This document shows positions 11,932-23,792 of a stretch of 64,000 nt of DNA, one piece after another; the first letter of the stretch is position 1; each line of letters opens with the position of its first letter. Position numbers and translations under genes: made by a program. The notes beneath the pieces are model-generated. The model saw nothing but the letters and a program-made list of their open reading frames with translations. It was not told the DNA's origin and did not search any database. The stretch comes from Calliopum simillimum (taxonomy: Eukaryota; Arthropoda; Insecta; Diptera; Lauxaniidae), in assembly GCA_951812925.1 (NCBI GenBank), contig OX638369.1, forward strand, positions 18,071,329-18,135,328, written 5' to 3'.

Positions 11932-12951
11932 TTTTGGTCCAGGCGAGCCGTCGAATTGAACAGCAGCACGGACGGACACAGACCCAGCAGCATCAACACA
12001 ACAATTTCGGAAAAAAACAGCACCCAAAAGGAAAATCAGTGAGTTTTGATTTCAAAAAGTGAATTTTTTCATCAAAATTGACTGTGCAAAAAGCATAATT
12101 CATCTTTTTGTGCAAACATTTTGAGACCCCGTATTTAAAGAATCATTTTCGGGTTGTATTCGTACCGAAAAAAGTTTCTTGAAACCCACTCAAACCCTTA
12201 AAAAATTTAATTTTAATTAGTCATTTTAATTGAAATTGAATTCGAGCTCAGCAAACCAAACCAAAATCAGTCATTTGTGCGTAAATTTTACATACATACG
12301 TGGTGGTGGTTGATTTGGTTTCTTTGCTGCTTGTATTCTTGCCGTTGGTTTTTTTTATATATAAAATACATACGTACATGAGAGCGTAAGTTTTGCATAA
12401 CTTAAATCGTGTTCTCAATTAGTGTTGCCAGATTGGTGCAAAAAAAAACCCTGAAAATTTTTTACCCGATTTTTGCCAAATTTTTACCCAAATTTTGGGA
12501 AGTCGTAAAAAATTATAAAATTTGTTAACCCTTTGTAGCCCTTTGGTGCTAAGTTGACCGATTTCGATTTTAAAGTGTTTTTATCCGCTTTTGACCCAAT
12601 ATTTACTGTTTTTTGGGAAATTTCGTACATTTACGACTTTTTCGATTCGCTTGACCCCTACTGTTGAAAACTTTTGTTTTGAAAAAATTTTTAACCCATT
12701 GTGACCCAACTATAAATAAAAAATTATTGATTTTTTTTGATTTTTTACCAATTTTGGTTAGAATCTTCAGTAAATCAAGGAAAGTTCGTAAAATTTTTCC
12801 ACTTAACCCATTTTCAATCAACCCGTTGTTAACAAATTCTTTATATTTGTTGAATTTTGTGGAAATTTTTTAGATTTCAGTTCTTTCTACTTTTTTTATT
12901 CAAACCCAAGCAATTTTTTGTTGAATTCTTCCAATTAAACCACTTTTTAAC

Positions 12952-14283
12952 ATGGAGGATTATTACAACTTCGCAAGAGACTTATTGGAGATGGAACGTA
13001 TTCACTCTGAGACACCCAGAGACCAATTGAATGTTTATGGCCTTAGGGGTGAAAAACAGCAGTTGGAATATCTATGGCAAAATTTTCAAACTTCTTATAG
13101 AGATGTTAGAAAACTCCCAGAAAAGGAAGCAGGAGATAAAGAGAAGGTGAAGAGGTTGTACCAAAAGACATGGCAAGCCTATTTAAGGTACTTTTCTTCG
13201 ATGGAGGAGTATTTAAGTCCAGTTAAAATGGAACAGCAATCACCCGTTGCTGCCCCAGCTCCTCCATGTACCCAAGACTTCCCTATCAGTGTTCCACCCT
13301 GCGATATCGATATTTTTTATGGCGATTATTTGAATTGGCCATCTTTTCGAGATTTATTCACTGCTCTCTACATCAACAACAAGCGATTGAGTAATGTGGA
13401 AAAATTGTTCCATCTCAATCAGAAGACCCGCGGTGAGGCTAGAGACATTGTGAAAATGGCTCCTCTAACCAATGACGGTTTTTGTTTAGCTTGGTTGAAT
13501 CTTGAAGACCAATACGAGAACAGTCGTATGCAGGTTAATCTGCAGCTAAAAACCCTTTTTGACTTGCCCGATGTAGACCCTAAGTTCAGTTCTTCAGTAA
13601 AGAAATTGCAACGTACTGTGAATAACTGCATATCGACACTTAAAACTTTGAAAATAAATACTGATAGTTGGGACCCGATACTAGTGTATCTTTGCTCCAC
13701 AAAGTTACCCAAAGCTTTCTTAGAAGATTTTGAAAAGTCATTAAGTGACCATTCAAAGAACCCGTCTTGGAAGGAATTCGACAGTTTCCTAGCCCGAAAG
13801 TTTAAAGACTTGATAGCCGTTGAAGACATTCATCGGTGTCGACCAAAGTCACAACCCAAGAGATTTGATAATGAATACCTGAACCCGAAGAACTCAAAAG
13901 CGGATACAGATATTAAAAGCTGTAGACTCTGCAATGGAGATCACACTCTTCGCGAGTGCCCGAGATTCATTGACATGAAAGTGGAAGAGAGAATCGATGC
14001 AGTGCAGCAATTGGGATGCTGCTTCAATTGTTTAGCGCTATCTCATGGAGTAAAAGAGTGCAACAGTGCTTACAGTTGTCGTTTTTGCAACAAAAGACAT
14101 AACTCATTAATTCACCAAAAAACATTAGACCCAGACTCAATACCCAGCACCAGTAAAGATGCAATATCAACAACCCAATCATTTTTGACCCGTACAATAC
14201 AGTCCACTGCTTATACGCCCCATAAGAAGAAAATTAAGAACCCATCAAGCAATATTAACGTCCTTGGAACAGCAATGGTATGA
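12952..14283 (+). CDS. gag: BEL/Pao Gag protein, cut off at the start of protease
   Basis: The 443-aa frame opens with ATG at 12952, preceded by AAC. Residues 1-100 are a charged, probably helical N-terminus. Residues about 118-290 form the DUF1759-type capsid region, recognised by PPCDIDIFYGDYLNWPSF and LFHLNQKTRGEARDIV. Three zinc knuckles follow: CRLC..DH....C at 324-336, CCFNC....H....C at about 359-372, and CRFC...H....H at about 378-390. These would bind element RNA in the virus-like particle. The last residues, LGTAMV (438-443), begin the aspartic protease (DUF1758) region. The stop codon is supplied by the truncated LTR. No internal stop or frameshift is visible, so Gag could still be made although Pol is absent. 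Its closest relative in the window is the Gag at 41560. Confidence 0.9.
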   Translation: MEDYYNFARDLLEMERIHSETPRDQLNVYGLRGEKQQLEYLWQNFQTSYRDVRKLPEKEAGDKEKVKRLYQKTWQAYLRYFSSMEEYLSPVKMEQQSPVAAPAPPCTQDFPISVPPCDIDIFYGDYLNWPSFRDLFTALYINNKRLSNVEKLFHLNQKTRGEARDIVKMAPLTNDGFCLAWLNLEDQYENSRMQVNLQLKTLFDLPDVDPKFSSSVKKLQRTVNNCISTLKTLKINTDSWDPILVYLCSTKLPKAFLEDFEKSLSDHSKNPSWKEFDSFLARKFKDLIAVEDIHRCRPKSQPKRFDNEYLNPKNSKADTDIKSCRLCNGDHTLRECPRFIDMKVEERIDAVQQLGCCFNCLALSHGVKECNSAYSCRFCNKRHNSLIHQKTLDPDSIPSTSKDAISTTQSFLTRTIQSTAYTPHKKKIKNPSSNINVLGTAMV

Positions 14284-14704
14284 ACAACGAGTAAAAATGA
14301 CAAGTTAAAATTTGTCATTCTTTTAATACAACGCAAAATAGCAAGTCAGCGAACCTTTTTGTTTAAAATTAAATTCAACATTAAAAACATTAAAATACAA
14401 TAACCCAACATACAATACAACACATAACACGCAGAACATTAGAAGACAACAGTGAACATCAACAACACAGTCAACAGTGAAATACTAGAACCAAACAACA
14501 CAACGGTGGACAACTTACTCTACATCGTTGGACTATTTGGACACACAATTCATCTTTTATAAAACGCAAATTGTACTGTAAAGTATAAATGACATTTTGT
14601 ATTTTATTTGCGTTTTACCCATATTCACATCTACTAATTTGTACAATAAACTCTTATAACGATTTAGATTTTTGTGTCCGTTCATTTCACCCTTCACCCG
14701 TACA
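14279..14704 (+). repeat. 3' LTR of the first BEL/Pao element, 5'-truncated
   Basis: It matches the 5' LTR from TATGAACAACGAG onward and ends ...CACCCGTACA. It keeps AATAAACTCTTATAAC near the end. It lacks the first 90 or so bases, so the internal deletion ran from the protease start into this LTR. The middle is strongly diverged from the 5' LTR. Confidence 0.8.
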
Positions 14705-14814
14705 GTTATGGTTTCGTTTTGTTAGTAATAAAGGTTAAAAAAACAACATATTAAATTATTTCTCTGCATTTTATGCAGCAAAACTTAGTGATTGTAATTC
14801 AGTTTACAGTAAAT

Positions 14815-15790
14815 AATAAGTATTTTTTCTAAATTTTCTGAAGTTAGATTTTGCCGTTTGTAAGCAGAAAATTATTTTTCTACATTTAGGGGCGTACTTG
14901 TATTTAGACACTACATCTGGATTGACAGCAGGAATTTCAGTTGTTGTCACACCATTCAATATGTTACTAATTTTTGTTATGAAAATATATCCAGGATTTC
15001 TCTCCAAAACGTTATCTAATTTGTCTTGATGTATTGTACCGTCTTTTCCTTTGAATTTTTCCACGGCTTTTTTAACTTCATTCACCAATGCCAATGAATA
15101 AGAAAGCATAACTCTTCTTGTCTCCAGGTTTTTAATAATTTCCGGCAAAAATCCAAAATGTGCTTTCATATTTGCGAGATCTGCAATGAGTTGAGGTTTT
15201 CCGATAATTGATCTTGCTTCTGCAATAGCCTTTGCATCGTTCTGGTCGAGTTGCCAGATAACATCTTTAATTCCATTTAAATGCTCTGCATAAAATGATG
15301 CTGCTTCCAGCCAAGTTCCACACCTAGCTAGTATTGGCGCAGGGTGCAAAGGAACATTGGGTAACTTTTTCCGATATATGTAATTGAATCCGAAGTGGAG
15401 CCTTGCGAAAAATTTTATTTACAGACGATTGTAATTTGTTGACTAGTTCAAAATTATTTCGTATCGTTTCCCCTAATCGACGTTATCCATGAGCTGCACA
15501 GGTCAAATGAATCAAGTTCGCATAGAACAATTTTAAATGGTCTCCAGTTTTCAGCATGTGGGCTGCAGCATCTGTCACAAGCAACAGAACTTTTTCATTA
15601 TTTCTTCCAGGCCAAATCTTAATAAAGCCGAATTGACAAATTGTGCTATTGTACTGCTGTTGGTTTTTTCAATTTCTTGGCTTGCAATCAAGTAAGCTTT
15701 TCCGGGCTTATTTTCATTTAAGATGACTGTTTTTGATTTGCAAAAAAAAAAAAAACTGTTTTTGATTTTATGAGGATAACGTCCCTCTTC
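14815..15790 (-). pseudogene. Decayed hAT-type transposase fragment
   Basis: The best frame (15349 down to 14815) contains RCGTWLEAASFYAEHLNGIK, which resembles the RWGTWL...YYAE segment of hAT-derived transposase-like proteins in animals. Upstream on the same strand, in other frames, are LLLVTDAAAHM (about 15590-15555) and LFYANLIHLTCAAHG (about 15530-15490). Both are recognisable blocks of the same family in the right order. Several frameshifts and stops separate them, and no start codon is credible. It belongs to the enclosing 11109-16211 element, whose TIRs and 8-bp TSD independently indicate hAT. The family assignment rests on remembered motifs and the N-terminal zinc finger was not found. 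Confidence 0.65.
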
Positions 15791-15825
15791 CTCTGGACGG
15801 TCACATTTTCTTATCCTCCTTACTA

Positions 15826-15950
15826 TTTTTATACCCTATACCCAGAATATATTCGCTTTGTCCTCTCGTTTGTAACGTAGAGAAGGAGGCGTGTCAGTTA
15901 TGGAAAAGTACATACATATATTCTGGATCAGCGTCCTAATACTTTCATTA
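15826..15950 (-). repeat. INE-1/DINE-1-like repeat, terminal fragment
   Basis: Read on the minus strand, it ends GGGTATAGGGTATAAAA and contains GACGCTGATC.AGAATATAT and TTACAAACG..AGGAC. It matches the last 120 bases of the copy at 50230-50862. It lies inside the hAT element. Confidence 0.6.
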
Positions 15951-16219
15951 AGCTTGCCAATGAACCTTAAAATGTTTAAACAATTCCAACGTGTTCATGA
16001 ACCAGAACTGTGTCAATTATAGTGAATATGCACTGAATATGCAAATATGTAGAATATATTCAGAATATGCAAAAAAATAAGCAATATGTCATGTATGCAA
16101 AATGAAATATACTTGAATCAATCCCAGATTTGATGAAACGTATTGTCTTAAAACTCCCATAAAAAATAATAAAAAACAAAAAATATGTTTTTGCATATAA
16201 TCCGCAGTCTATTTATGAG

Positions 16220-18158
16220 TTTCAGAACTGCTTTAGAATTAAAAATTTAAGTTTTAAGATAACTTTTATATAAGTTTCCAGTGAGTGAACTTAGCACTCT
16301 TGTAAGTCTATCTACTTATATTTATTATTGTTTGGGATTTTTTCTTGATTCCAAAGCAACCAAAAACCACCTACCTATTTAAATGCTTTTGAATTGAAGC
16401 TTGAAAAAAGAAAAAACCATCTGCTTATCAAATGTATCAGCTGCTCCCCCAAACTCACTGTTAATCCTTTCAAATCCTTTCAAGTAAACAATTTTGCGAT
16501 TTTCCAGATTACGGATTGTTTGACTTTGATAAACTTTGTGCTTTTTTGTTGTTCTTGTAGTTGTATGGATTGATTTCCGTTGATTTTTTACTTTGTTTCT
16601 TTTTGTTTTGTTTTTATTTTCACAAATATTTGAATAACATTTTTTTTTTTTTTTTCGAGCAAACGAATTTTCAATAAAATTCTTACAGTTGTGTGAAATT
16701 CACTTCAATCACTCATACAAAAAAAGTAACGCCATTACGTTACATTGTGCCGGAATAGAAGGAACAGGAACACACATACGACATTGGCAGTGGAAGGACA
16801 CGCAAGAAACTTTTCGAACGCAAAAGTTATAAAGTTACGCTTAATTACGCACGAGTGAATCGAAAAGGATTTCGAACTTTTGACTATTGTTTGAGGGGAA
16901 AAGGGGGTGTCAATGTTTTATGTTGCTTTTTGAAACTTTGAAATGCTGCCAAATAGTAGTATTTTATTAAAAATATTTATTCACTCCCTAAATTTTTGCA
17001 CTAAGTACACCACGCATTAAAATACTTTCGAACGTAAGTAATATGCACAGCCGAGCACAACAATAAATCCGTTTAAAATTCGCATTTAATCCGCTATGAT
17101 TACACACGCACTCACGAGACGATCACCACTCCACGTACCACACGCGATGAATTGACGTTGAGTACTGAAGTTCTGCTGAACCACGAAGCTGTTGATAAAT
17201 GAAAGTAACATTGAATTCTATTCTTTAAGCAACACACACAGCTGCTATGTAACAGTGTTGCCAACGTTCGTTGACGTTGCTTCTGTGTGTGTGTGTGTTG
17301 CAAGCAGCAAACGATTGAAGCAGGTGCTTCGCAATGTTGTTATCTTACATTTCACTGTTGTTGTTTGTGTTTTTCGCTTTACAGCGGTTGATTTTATGTT
17401 GCAAAGGGAGAGTGTCGGCGTGAAAAAAGAGAGTTCTTCATATGTTGCGATGTTTTTTTGTGTTCATACATGTTTGATGTGTGCGCAAAGTATTTTCCTG
17501 CAAGTTTTTTGCTTAAATTTACAATAACAGTTATTTTTATGGTAATTTAAATTTCCATATTTGTTCACACCAGATAATCTTAAAAACTTAACTTTTACGA
17601 ATGCGATGCGATGCGATGATGTGAGATATCGTAGGTACATAAAAAACATACACACATCCTTAGCAGATGCCTTTTTTTTTGCTCCAAGTTTCCTTGAGAA
17701 TGTCTGTCTATTCGATGGATGGTATTGTGTGTCGAAGTTGATATTAAATTAGGATTTGATTTAAGTTAACGAAAGATTTCTCTAAAAAGGTAATGATTCT
17801 TTTTGACCCAATTTGATTGAGGAACATATTTATTGAATTTCAAATGGTTATTCAGAAAATGAAAGGTGAATAGTTCGGTTACAATTTTTTGAATAATTTT
17901 GACTCACTGTTCTATAATTCTTAGGGGTACATTGGATCAAAATGAATAGTCGCCGTCGATTGCTATGACTTTACACATAACTTGCCCGATTCTTGGAATT
18001 TTTTTGTGACAAACTTTTGCAAGAATATTTTTGGAGTACCTACTGTCGTGCAAATTCTACCTAAAATTTGTCCGGTTGGGTGCAATTTAATAAATTTTGG
18101 CTTAGATGCATTTTGATTCGTCGTTTTACAATTCATAATGTGAATGCTTGAAAGACGA
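16220..18158. other. Noncoding stretch, short microsatellites
   Basis: No gene is convincing. A (TG)n run lies at 17287-17302 and GATGC repeats at 17600-17620. The interval 16740-17300 is less AT-rich than its surroundings but shows no open frame with recognisable protein features. It could hold an untranslated exon or regulatory DNA, which the sequence alone does not show. Confidence 0.4.
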
Positions 18159-18160
18159 TA

Positions 18161-19213
18161 CGAGGGCATTTTGAAAAGTTCAAGACTTTTGGAATTTTCG
18201 CAAAGTAATTTTAAATCCAACTCAGCTCTCGTCAACTGTAATCTATTAACAGACTACTGTGCAATTTTTAGCAAGCTATGCCATTTATTTTGTGTTTCAC
18301 AGCCGTGAATTAAAAAAAAAAAAAATGGAAAAAGTGAATTTCGCATACTGATCCAGCATTATTTTTGGGTAAAAAAAAAACCATCACCGAAACAAAACAA
18401 AGGTTTGACAAATACTATGGGGATTTTGCACCATCAATTTCAATGCGGTGGTTAACTGAGTTCCGTTGTGGTCGTACCACACGCCGAACATTTAGGTCGT
18501 CCAAAGAAGTCACGCCAGAAACCGTCGATAAAATTCATTTACTGATATGTAATGAGCTGAGAATGAAAGTGCGTGAGATGGCTGAGGCTGTAGACATATC
18601 AGCTGAGCATCTTATTTTACAAGAATATTTAGGCAGAAAAAAGCTATGAGCACAATTGATCACACTCGAATGAAAGATAGTGGGATTCTTCGGCAGAATA
18701 TGCACCAAAGAACGATTACCTTGAAAGGGCGTAAGATGATTACTGTCGTATATTACTTATTTCGATCTTTTGGACAGATTTGAACAAAAAACGACCACAT
18801 TTGGCCACGAAAAAAGTGCTGTTTTATCAAGGTAATGTACGGGTCCACACATTTGTAGTCACCATGGCAAAACTCATAAATTGGACTATGAACTACCTAC
18901 TACCCCATCCAGCATATTCTCCAGACTTAGCTCCCTACGACTATTCCCTTTTTCTGACAGCGATGGCTGAGGCTAGGAACAGTGTTATAAGAGACAAGTG
19001 GCCAATCCACTGCGGAAAAATTCGTGACGAAATTATTTGTTTAGCAGACCACTACAAAAATATTTGTTAAGGATGAACACACAGAAGTTTGTTGAGAGCT
19101 AAAAACGAACGTCACAATGATTCACAGATGACAAATACTGACAATTCCTAATCATGCAAGACAAACGGAGACATTTTTTTGACTTCATGCATGAACTTTT
19201 CGAACAAATGCCA
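18161..19213 (+). mobile_element. Mariner element, internally deleted
   Basis: The left end GGCATTTTGAAAAGTTCA at 18165 faces TGAACTTTTCGAACAAATGCC at 19192-19212, so the TIRs match apart from a short indel. TA dinucleotides flank both ends (18159-18160 and 19214-19215), as expected for the superfamily. The length is about 1.05 kb against a usual 1.3 kb, which fits the deletion seen in the transposase. Confidence 0.7.
18338..19069 (+). pseudogene. Mariner transposase, frameshifted, second catalytic Asp replaced
   Basis: Frame 18365-18649 holds the N-terminal helix-turn-helix half, with KQRFDKYYGDFAPS and ISMRWLTEFRCGR. It then continues into a remnant and stops. Remnants in other frames lie between 18650 and 18780, including LLDRFEQK. 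Frame 18780-19070 holds RPHLATKKVLFYQGNVRVHT, then LLPHPAYSPDLAPYDY. The Asp normally found after the Gln of this block is Gly (GGT), while the final Asp of PYDY survives. At least one frameshift, an internal deletion and a missing catalytic residue make it non-functional. The spacing between the two catalytic positions is 35 residues here, one more than the usual DD34D. Confidence 0.85.
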
Positions 19214-19215
19214 TA

Positions 19216-20580
19216 AAAACGACTGATGCTGATAATGTCATTGTGCCGTCAGTGTGTTAGTGACACGTAGGAGACAATATCAATATGATTCACCTATGAA
19301 TAATTCACCAACGCATACACTTCCAAGTGACTGGTTTAGGCAAATGTTATCGAGTTGTCATTAATGAATGAATTAATGTCAAAACAACGCCAGCATAAAA
19401 TAAAAAATTGTCTGTTTTTTTTTTCTTTGTTTTTACTTAAATTCATTAACCAAATACATTCTAAATTAAAGTAATTTATTTATATAAGCTAATGACAAAA
19501 ACTTAGACCTTCAGCTATATAGTAAATAAAAATACTTATGCATTAGACCCGGGATATCCATTACCTAACTTCTACTTTACATTTGCTTCCTATAGCTTTG
19601 TTATTATTTTTTACGAACATTCGACCAACCATCATGTTAAGTATTTTGTCGAGGAGTTATGGGACTTTGAGATTTGAAAACATAAGAGGCTTCTCCAGAG
19701 AACGATACAAAAAAGCCAAAGTAGCAAGTGATTATTTTATTATTATTATTTATAAAAGAAAAAGATTATTTTTAATACATGAAATATTTTGAATAAAAAA
19801 AAAAAATAACAATAAAATAAAAACTCCACCCGCTCACACTCCAAAACAACTGTGTCAGCTAAGATGCCAACACACAACTGTTTGGTATTTCGGCAACGCA
19901 TGCATTTTTAACTACTTTACATTGTGACCTACCTCAATAAATCCAATGATATGTGAGGGACACAAACGAACGTGTTGGTTGTACCCAAAGAGGACAACGC
20001 ACACACACACATACATACAATACGAACATCTTTACAGTTTCGTTTTCAACTTATGACCTGACACGCTGCTCCATATTCTATGTTTTTGGCGATGTTCTTC
20101 AGAATATGAGATTTAGCATTGCAGTGCGCAAGTGCGCTCTCTCTTAATCTCTCATTTTCTTTATTTGCTCTCAACTTTTCATCTGCAACTGGATGGATGC
20201 ACTTCAATTTCTCGTAGTATTCTACCACCTCCTCTCCTACACACGCAACATCATTGTATGCATCAATGTTAACGTCAGCATCTCATTGTGGCGCATTTTT
20301 GTTGCTCCCAATGATTTACTGCATCAGGATATGGTGCTACGTTGACCGCCAATGACCGGACTGGCTGGACTGGCGGACATACGTGAAGTACGTTCCGTCG
20401 TTGTCGTCTCCTATTCTCAGTGCAATTTCGTATAACTTTATGCTGCTCATAACGTTGCCTATAAAATTTCACATCCTTCATTATTGTGCTCCCATGCTCC
20501 TTGGGTTATTTACATTTGCAACTTTTTTCTTGCTGTTGATTCCTGCGGGGTTTTGTAATTTAAAGTTTTTGATTTTATTT
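19216..20580. other. Noncoding stretch, microsatellites only
   Basis: A (CA)n run lies near 20000-20012 and A-rich low complexity at 19795-19815. Part of 20000-20420 is less AT-rich than the neighbours, but no frame shows protein features. No gene is supported. Confidence 0.4.
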
Positions 20581-20739
20581 TCATGTTTGTTTATTTGCAC
20601 TCTCCCCCTGCAAAATTGCTAATAAAATATGGTAAATAGAATTCCAGAGGTTTTTGCATGAGGTGTGCTTTAATGAATTGCTTTTGAATTGTCACTTTTG
20701 ATTTCGAAGTAAGAAAGAGATAGCTGGTGAGGCCTCCAA

Positions 20740-21460
20740 CTTTAAAACTAATGCTTTGAGAACGTGGGTTCTTGAAACCATCATCAGGCATATTTGTTTC
20801 GTTGAAAATTTTGAAAGCCCTGTGTAAGTTTTGCAGTAAAATCTCAGCCAGATAGAGAACGAAATTACTATAATCTTTCTCTGAATGAGTTCCGTTTGTC
20901 AAAACTTTTCCAGCTCTTTCTGTCTTGTAGGTTTCCGTTAGGTTTGCCATTTTTATTGAAATGTTGTGGTGAATCAAATTTATTTTTACCGTTTCAGGAT
21001 CCTATATCTTCAAATTAGTACACCCTGCATGCTTCACATCTTCTGTGGCCCTAACTTGTTCTTTTTTTCCAAAAGACCATGATAATTTTCAAGACCGTTT
21101 ACATTCTATAGCCAAATTCTCAAAAAGGGGCTTATAAAATACCTCAAAAAGGCAATAATGGGAACTTGTTACTTGTCGACAAAAAATTTCTTGGTTCAAT
21201 GTGCCCAAATTGCTCTAAGTCATTAAGAATGTAGGAATTGATTTTAACCGATTTTTGGGCATCTTCAGCTCTATTTATTCAGCTTAAAATTTAGGAAGAC
21301 CTGAGTAGGATAGACAGCGAAATTACTAGAATCTTTGTCCGAACAAGAATGTTAAATGCCTTGCATTTGTCATAACTCTTCCAGCTCTTTCGGCCTTGTA
21401 CATCCCATTTTGAAAGTCTATGCTGCTAGTTTCTTGCCTCAGATTCGCTGTTTTCATCCT
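20740..21460 (-). repeat. Two diverged copies of an unclassified segment with ERAG-coding frames
   Basis: Two minus-strand frames give similar peptides, YKTERAGKVLTN (about 20920-20885) and YKAERAGRVMTNA (about 21400-21365). The surrounding DNA is also similar, for example TTTCCAGCTCTTTC against CTTCCAGCTCTTTC. Downstream of each on that strand is a CTGA.GATG block followed by an AAGAACC- or AAAAATC-like stretch. I do not recognise a protein family. It may be the degraded 3' part of a retroelement. Confidence 0.35.
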
Positions 21461-23789
21461 AAGCGCATTCTCTTCCAAGCTTCTGAATTTGTCGTTGATC
21501 CTCAATAGGAGAAGTAACAATTACTTCGCATTTATAAGGCTGTTATAAACGTTATCAGTTTTTCCCATTACATACGATTGAATTTCTTTCAGCTCAATGA
21601 CTGTAAGGAGATGGATATAACAGCGGGTAAACATATCTCTTCTACCTTTACTAGAGGGGTTAATAGGTCCGGAATAATACGGCGGACTAGCATTTGCCCG
21701 AAGCATTGCATACTACCTAAGCAGAGTCCAAAATGGAAGATTTCAGCTATATGCTGTGGCGGTCAAATCGACAAGGCTTGCTGACACCAAAAAGGGGAAA
21801 GTAGTACCTCTCGGGACTTTCATTCTCTTGTTGTACACAGCTGTCATGGATTTCGTTCACGAAAATTTTATACCTCAGGAATATTCCTATGAGTGGCAAG
21901 ATAGAAATAGGTATCCTTCGATAAGAATTTTAGTTTCAGGTTAATTTTAATACGAGAAATATGGATCCGAAATATCTTTGGTTTTTTTTGGCCGATTAGG
22001 TTAACAAGTTGAGAGACCGTTTGTAGAATGAATTTCAAAAATAACTGCAAAGTAAAACTTTTAGTATGATTTTAAAACCAAAAAGTATTTATGTAGAACA
22101 ACACCAAAAAAAAAGTATTAATTTTAAACTATTTTGGAATAAATTTTATACTTTTCTGGAATAAATTTCAAAGTTTTTTGGAAATAATCGGAATTTAATA
22201 CCAAAAAAGTTTAAAATCTATACTAAAGGGAATCAAAAGCAAGAAAAGTGAACTATAATTTTTTAGTGTCTGGGTTTTAATAAGGACCTTCTGTAGAAAG
22301 CCAGAAAATTATCGTTTTTTTCTTTTTCTAATGCAGTGAAACAAAATTACTTTACGTTTGTTGCTTTTATGCCTACTGCAAATTCCTTCTTGATAAGTTT
22401 AATGCCAAAATTGTATACATTAATTCCACGCAAATGAAATAGTTATTCTCATTAAGTACATAATTTCAATTCTTCAAAATTCTTCACTATTAATTAATAA
22501 ATTAATCCCTAAAGTGCTGATGCTGCCGCTGCTACTACTTGGTTTGCATATCTGCAGTCAATTGTGCAATGTTATTTGGTGCCTGCCAGTGTGTTGGCTG
22601 GCACAAATGCATATGTATTTGCATATTCGCACACACATTTGCAGCAATGAACAATGAATGCAATACAATAATTATTCATTAAGTCCGCCTCGATGCTGTA
22701 ACTTTCTCCGCACTTGAATGTGGGTAAGGCATTTTAATACGATTATATGTACAATGTCCCCATTTGGGAGTGCAAACCCCTTGCACAACTTATTTTCACA
22801 TCAAGTACTCCTGGTAGTGCAAACTAGCAAATAATTATCGCCATTTTCTATATTCATATGTGCGTATAGTACTTTTCGCTTGGAACAATGAATGCTCTGT
22901 TGTATTGACCAATAAGTATATTAAAGCTTTTGGTATATTAAAAGCTTACGAATGTGATATATTTGGAATTAAATCATTACCATAATTATCATCGGTTAAA
23001 ACAAAAAAAAAGGATGATGACTCCAGCAAATCGACTTGTAAATGTTTACTAGAGATTCTTGAACTTAAATATCTTGGATGAGAGTGTTTCTGTGTTATGT
23101 AAACCTATTTAGTTCATTTTAATTTAAGTTTTGTAAAAAATAACTGTTGGTCTACGACTTGACAATGCTATAGACTTAGACGGTCTAAGTGAGGTTTTTG
23201 CTCTACGTAATTACCGCCACCCTAACCTACGAGATTATGCTCTTTTTCTGAACTTAAGAAAACTTGGAGATGAATGAATGAAGACAGGAAACCCTTAAGA
23301 TACTGTTGTAAGAATTAGAATTACAGAAGAGATTGGGCTCCAGCCTCCAAATATCACCGAGGCTTATGTGCGAAACTTGAAAAGACCCAATAAGATGTCA
23401 ATCTATAGGTGCAAGGTATTAACTTATGTCCTTGGGGGTTAGGTGCCCACAACATATACTAAGTTTTACTATTTCCTCTTCTTCCTTACAAAACCTTCGA
23501 CATTTATCCTAGACGAATCGCATGTTGTAGAGATGTTTCCTGTGCAGTGTCCCGTGAGAAATCCCGAAACAGTCCGTATAAGTTTTATTCTTTGCTTGGA
23601 AACTCTTGACATGAATGATTTTTAATGCCTGTTGCTCAGATTTTACTCAAAGTATTGCGATGGGCTAGAGACTACTTTTTCCTATCTTTCTGATAGCATA
23701 TGAAATCTACTTCAGAAAACCGATAAGTTTTTTGAGGCTATACAAGAATTGAAACATTTTATGGTATTTTCAAAGGATGGAAGCGCTGC
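21461..23789. other. Noncoding stretch, no gene recognised
   Basis: Repeated AAAAGT.TT.AAA motifs occur at 22070-22260. Short frames at 21521-21944 have no recognisable domain. Around 23150-23640 the base composition is more balanced, but no open frame longer than 60 codons looks coding. Confidence 0.4.
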
Positions 23790-23792
23790 TAA

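Larger units (their letters stand above)
11387..14704 (+). mobile_element. BEL/Pao LTR retrotransposon, pol deleted, nested in the hAT element
   Basis: The order is 5' LTR (11387-11931), leader, gag (12952-14283) and truncated 3' LTR (14279-14704), with TSD GTTAT on both sides. The whole pol gene and the first 90 or so bases of the 3' LTR are gone. The junction falls right after the start of the protease domain. The leader begins TTTTGGTCCA just after the LTR, resembling the other BEL element's TTTGGTCCA. The two LTRs match well only at their outer portions (see findings). Confidence 0.85.
11109..16211. mobile_element. hAT DNA transposon, interrupted by a BEL/Pao retrotransposon
   Basis: TAGACTGCGGATTATAT at 11109-11125 is mirrored exactly by ATATAATCCGCAGTCTA at 16195-16211. 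The flanks are TTTATGAA (11101-11108) and TTTATGAG (16212-16219), a 7-of-8 match to the 8-bp duplication typical of hAT. Both subterminal regions are rich in AATATGC motifs (11200-11310 and 16020-16130), as expected for transposase-binding arrays. A decayed hAT-type transposase lies inside on the minus strand. Without the nested retrotransposon (11382-14704) the element would be about 1.8 kb, so it was probably already deleted internally. Confidence 0.8.
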
